Shown in pieces: positions 59,601 through 64,000 of a stretch of DNA of 64,000 nucleotides (its first letter is position 1; each line of letters opens with the position of its first letter). The translations under genes and the position numbers were made by a program. Location of the stretch: assembly GCA_000469685.2 (NCBI GenBank), contig LS997567.1, forward strand, positions 35,213,005 to 35,277,004, written 5' to 3'. The notes under the pieces are model-generated. The model made no database searches, was not told the origin of the DNA, and worked only from the letters and a program-made list of their open reading frames with translations. This DNA is from Haemonchus contortus (taxonomy: Eukaryota; Nematoda; Chromadorea; Rhabditida; Trichostrongylidae).

Positions 59601-61075
59601 AGTCAATGCTCATTCCAGGATTGGGAGCAAGTCGATCATGGCCTTTGCAACAAAGGCTGTTCACCATTTGAGCACCCCCAAGGGGCTATAATTATTCACA
59701 GCCCTTTTTCTCAGTACTTTCGCAAAAATCCAAAAAAAAATCTGCGGAAAATTCATGCAAAAAAGGTTCGAGATGTTTACTGGAGAGCCAAAAAGCGGTA
59801 ATTGATGAGCCTAGCGGCATTATCATCGTCAGAAGTTGAAACAACGCTTGGGTGTACTCGGTTAAGGAGTTCAATGAGAACTACTAGTAACAGGTGTGAC
59901 GGATTACCTCAGTATATTGACTTAGTTACGCGGTGATCATTATTCTCATCGTAGCTACGGGAATACTTAACCGGAACTCAGCGACTCTTCAGTCAGCATA
60001 AATATCAACACTTTCCCCAGTGACTATCTCCATTATACATAATTCAAAGATGATGGCCAGCCAGCTTAAGCCGCCTGAACACTCCCCATGATTGAGAGTA
60101 TAAACACTTTGAACACCCTTGACTGAAGTTATTATAAATATTTATATATTTATTGATTGGAGCTTTAGGCATAGTTCACATGAGAAGTGATTCTGTAACA
60201 ACCAGAAATGTATCCCAACCAGTAGCATTACATTATAGTACATGTGTTTAAAAGTGATACTACTCCCGAAAGTAGTAAAAATATGTGATATTCAAAAATA
60301 ATAAGAATATGACATGATAATAGGCACATATGAGGAGGAGCTGAGATGGTGAAGCCGCTTAATCTCTATGGCACTCACCCAGCTTCTCCCAAGAGTTACA
60401 AAATCCATCATTACCAGTTAATAACAGCGAAGACAATTTTTGTAACCTTTTTTTCGTATCACAAGGCGGATTTACAAGTAGCCGTAAGTTCTTCAAACAG
60501 CGACAAACAACAACTGGTCCCAGGAACTTTCATTGGGATATCAGTCCTCAAAGAGACCTGACATGAGTAAAAGTCGTGCTCAGCGTCAGTTCCCAGTGGG
60601 AATGGTTGAAACGGGACGGGAGACACCCACAGATATTCACGAATGGCCGAATCAATGCTAAAGCAAAACGGCTCTCACTCCATTGCCAATTACAAACTAT
60701 TAGGAAAACTAGGCGCTCCCCCCTCTACTGGCAATTTACTAAAATGCGGCTGCTCTTTCCACAAAATTGTTCGCTATAGCAATGACGAATAACCTGAACA
60801 CGGAGAACGTTGAATTCAATAGTTCTGATGTAAATTTTTGATGAACCACGCTACAGCAGCAAGGGATGAATGAGCCACAATAGCCTTATTACGTCCCTGA
60901 TTCAATTGCTTTTCACAAATTAATCGAACATTTCATCTATACGCGTTTTTCATACAATTACATTACTATGAACGATAAAACAGCCAATTTATGCAATATC
61001 ACAGTGATAATCTCTTTAATGAAGCAAAAATATATACAAACATGTAGAAAGACATAAAAATATCACGAATCCGTG
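56631..61075. other. Intergenic, 4.4 kb, no confident gene
   Basis: This should include the promoter of the claudin-like gene. Short, lysine-rich coding-like frames on the + strand (58588-58722, beginning MRLRKAITAPLRKIYIQPL; and about 58800-58962, with KLSIIHKYKGRILKEIEGN) have no phased splicing and may be remnants of a retroelement or gene. CA/GT repeats lie near 58400-58545. Confidence 0.35.
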
Positions 61076-61162
61076 TTACTTTTCCGATTTCCGCTCGTGA
61101 GGTTCTTGAAAAAAGCTTTCAGGGATGGCTTCGATGCCGACATCTTCATCGTACCCGAACAT
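61076..61162 (-). CDS. C-terminal exon of an unidentified minus-strand gene
   Basis: After a tatgtttcag acceptor the frame reads MFGYDEDVGIEAIPESFF then QEPHERKSEK and stops (TAA). An ATTAAA variant poly(A) signal follows at about 61015-61020. The codons are mixed and the segment is acidic then basic, like a cytoplasmic tail. The ATG at its start may be internal (phase 0). No phased upstream exon was found between 61.2 and 64 kb. Family not recognised. Confidence 0.4.
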   Translation of the reverse strand: MFGYDEDVGIEAIPESFFQEPHERKSEK

Positions 61163-63546
61163 CTGAAACATAATTGATCCTAAGAAAAAACTTTCCAGTT
61201 CACAAGAAAAATTATCCCTAAAGGATAATGTTGTTCGAATATAATTTCATTAAGATATCACAACGGCAGACTGCATGAGAGGCCCAGATTAGAAGGGCGT
61301 CCCTCCCTTACACGGTTCACAGGGGCCCTTACAGGGTTTGCAACTTTTTCAACCCAGACAAGTCAACTGTCCGAACAGGTGAAATCATGAACTGCTCATT
61401 TTTTCCCATTTCTTTCTCTATTCAATATCTAAGCCTAAAAAGTTAATTGAACCCTTAACATCTCTCAGAGCAACAACGTTTCAAGCAATTCGCCCTTTTC
61501 ATCTCCATAGCGTTTCTACGATCAATGTCTCAAATCCACGATTGTAACTTCTATGAATCACTATGGTTGACCTATACGGTTCGGTAAGTACATCCAAACC
61601 GCTAAACCACTGAATCAGCCCACCATCCGTTCATAATAACCCAGAATAAGTCTAGGTGGGCTCGAAGTAGAACCGAGGTGAACAAGTTTGCAAAAGGAGC
61701 CCGATAACTAGGTCCGCATAATAAGCCCCCTTGAATAAACTAGCGTAAAAGACGTATGAGAGCTCAAAAATATTGTAAATTTTTGAAATACCTAGCTGGG
61801 GCGAAGGCAATGCCAGGCTCTGCAATGGTGCTACTCAATGGTGCTACTTCTAATTAACAAGCAGTTACTAGTTAGTACAAGTATAGTGAAAATGAGTCCC
61901 AGGAATCCAAAAAAGAAATGATTGCTTCTTCAAGGTGCTTTCTACCTATCTCATTCACATTCACGAGAAATTCGGAGTGAAGAAACCTCTGGGCGTCGCT
62001 GTAGTGAGGAGGATCAGAGCAGAATCAAAAGATGAACTACTAGAGCGATGTAATGACCTTTGACTGGCAAAGTAGAAAGTAACTGTAGTCAGTAACTCCT
62101 ACAATGAGAAGACCTTCTCGTTGAAATGTCCCCTCCCCAAAATTTCATTCCTATCACAGGCGCACTCAAACAGCAGTCATGTTTTTCACGACGTGACCGG
62201 TTCGATGATTGATCGGATCGTACTACTTCCCCACTCCTTTTTGGATGTTACAAAAGAGGCTCTTCATTTTCAATAGGACTGAAAATGTGTTCTTTAGCCA
62301 TGATAGCACGACTACACGTCACTGCATATCTGTACATTCCTATCTGCAATTCAAAGGAAGTTTAAGAAGTTCGTGGCATTTCACGGTTGCTAGGGCAAAA
62401 GCCAAGGATCACAAGCCATATCTGTCTCATAGAAGCCGACAACTCACCCATACCAACGGGGGCTTTTAAATCCCATAATTTTTTTTCAAACGCTTCGGGA
62501 CCTTCCACGATCTTGCTATCCACGATCTCATGGATTTCAACTACTTCACTTCCACTTTTACAAATCCCTTTCTTTCTGCCTGAGATTACTCTAGGTTTTT
62601 ACCCTACTTACCCTTCCTTTACCTGCTGTAACGTAATTGCAGGATCGCTAAATAGTTATCCTACTCCTGAAGTTCATAATCGGAATCCTCTTTTTCGATC
62701 AGCCTTCTACGTCTGTTGCTAAGCTTGTGTGCCCTTTTGCTAATAGGCCTCCCACAAACTTCGTCGATCGACTAACTTCCCAAAGAAATTCATGATATAA
62801 CTGGACAGCTCCGCTATGATCCGATTATACGATCCGGTACACCTCGAGACTTCCACACGGGAGCGAGGACAATAAGAGCTGTGAAAAACTACAGTATACC
62901 ATTAGCGCCTGGTTTGACAAAAAAAGAACTTAAGATAAACAAATAACCAGAGTTTAGAAGCAGGAGCCATGTTTGGAACGGGCTTCATGGCGTATGGATC
63001 CTACCATGTACCACTCGATTGTAGGGTACAGATAAAGCCAGAGGCACTACACCACGGGGGAGGGGACTGATTGATCTACACTTGGTCACTAGGTGCATAT
63101 CATCTGAAATTATCACATATCAGTCGAAAATCCTCTCAAATCTCTTCGAACAGGACGTCGTTCGCCACAATGCGAAAGACCTGGTAGAGATTTCAGCGTT
63201 AAAATGGTAACTGGACAAGAAGAACCAAAGAGGTCAAAGCGCTCGTAACCATGAAAGCAACTGTTGAGTGGTATTCAAATTGCCATTGAGAGCAAATCGT
63301 TTGAAAATGGATACAGCCTCACGTAGTGATAGAAGCTATATGTAGCCATCAAGAAAAGGATATTCCTGACATCACTTAACATAGACCCCGCAAGGTAGGT
63401 GGAAGGTAAGCAGCCGGCGAATCTTTGCTAAGGTGGTAAGACCAATACGTTGAGCCCGGAGGGACTTCAGTTATCCGTTTCAAAACTATTCACCTTTTAC
63501 AGATCAAAGGGTAAAGGCTCTGACGCAGCTCTGCGTCCACAATTGC
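61163..63546. other. No supported gene
   Basis: A minus-strand frame near 62677-62760 (ending RRRRLIEKEDSDYELQE then stop) is coding-like but isolated. Nothing else was seen. Confidence 0.3.
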
Positions 63547-63550
63547 TTAA

Positions 63551-64000
63551 GGGCAAAGTTCACGATAATTTTGAGGTACCCGTTTTTATTCGAAAACCGG
63601 AAGTATAGATTGGGAATAGTTCATCAGCAATGAAGAAAGCGAAAGAATTGGTGTTTTCGAGAAAAAAAGGCTCCTCAAAAGTAGGGGAAATGGAGTTTGG
63701 ACGAGATTGCCATGACGGAAATAACATGGAAGGGGTACTCGGACGAGATTTCGGTTGTTGCAATTGCATGAATAGCTGACTACATCAAGCCACAACTGTA
63801 CAGAACTGACTTCCACTGTCGCTATGGGTCATGGCGAGTTGTTTCAACTTCATACATGAGATTCCTTGTGATCGGCGCAGCCTTTGAAATGCCGGTGAAA
63901 CTCGTCCGAGGATACACATGGGCTAATCTTTGAGCCTTTATAACTTCCTAACTAGGCCGTTTTCCGACCTAATAGTGCCAGATATTGTATACGCGGGGCC
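63551..64000. mobile_element. MITE family C copy 5 (cut by window end)
   Basis: Left end after TTAA at 63547-63550, GGGCAAAGTTCACGATAA, then the family body as in copy 2 (GGTACCCGTTTTTATTCG). The right end is outside the window. Confidence 0.88.

Noticed and set aside
1..64000. CRISPR array, prophage or bacterial operon
   Set aside because: No spaced direct repeats of CRISPR type and no operon-like ORF packing; introns and SINEs show a eukaryotic genome.

Overview
This is a eukaryotic, intron-rich window with heavy transposon load. It is most consistent with a clade V (strongylid, probably hookworm-like) nematode. The grounds are the compact TTTTCAG-type splice acceptors, small exons in a sea of intronic repeats, nematode mariner elements, a recognisable calsequestrin tail and a plausible SL-type acceptor 12 nt upstream of a start codon. 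The species is inference. There are no bacterial operons, no CRISPR array and no rRNA gene. Almost all long ORFs are chance or transposon-derived, so genes were found by assembling exons with matching splice phases.

Layout. 1-2.2 kb: last two exons of a calsequestrin gene (+). 2.9-4.2 kb: a dead DD37D mariner. 4.5-9 kb: SINEs, MITEs and a mariner fragment. 9.2-10.5 kb: last three exons of an unidentified gene (+). 13.2-21.1 kb: seven exons of an unidentified cysteine-rich (PAN/MANSC-like) single-pass membrane protein (+). 21-33 kb: mostly non-genic, with a CpG-rich block, a second dead mariner (24.0-25.6 kb), SINEs and MITEs. 33.0-46.3 kb: a complete 13-exon SLC34-family sodium/phosphate cotransporter gene (+), 562 codons plus stop, with many repeats in its introns. 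47.1-56.6 kb: a complete five-exon claudin-like four-TM gene (-), 208 codons plus stop, convergent with SLC34. 56.6-64 kb: mostly non-genic, with one C-terminal exon of an unidentified minus-strand gene near 61.1 kb.

Repeats. Three families dominate and can be defined from this window alone: (A) ten copies of a GC-rich MITE with 9-bp target duplications (Mutator-like signature); (B) about fifteen copies of a ~275-bp tRNA-derived SINE with A and B boxes; (C) five copies of a ~390-530-bp MITE with 4-bp TTAA/TCAA/TTGA duplications. Four mariner-type elements, all broken, complete the set.

The two fully assembled genes are both membrane proteins. SLC34 would move phosphate with sodium, although both of its substrate-binding QSSS motifs are altered. 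The claudin-like protein would sit in cell junctions or act as a channel accessory subunit. Nothing links the two functionally beyond tail-to-tail placement.
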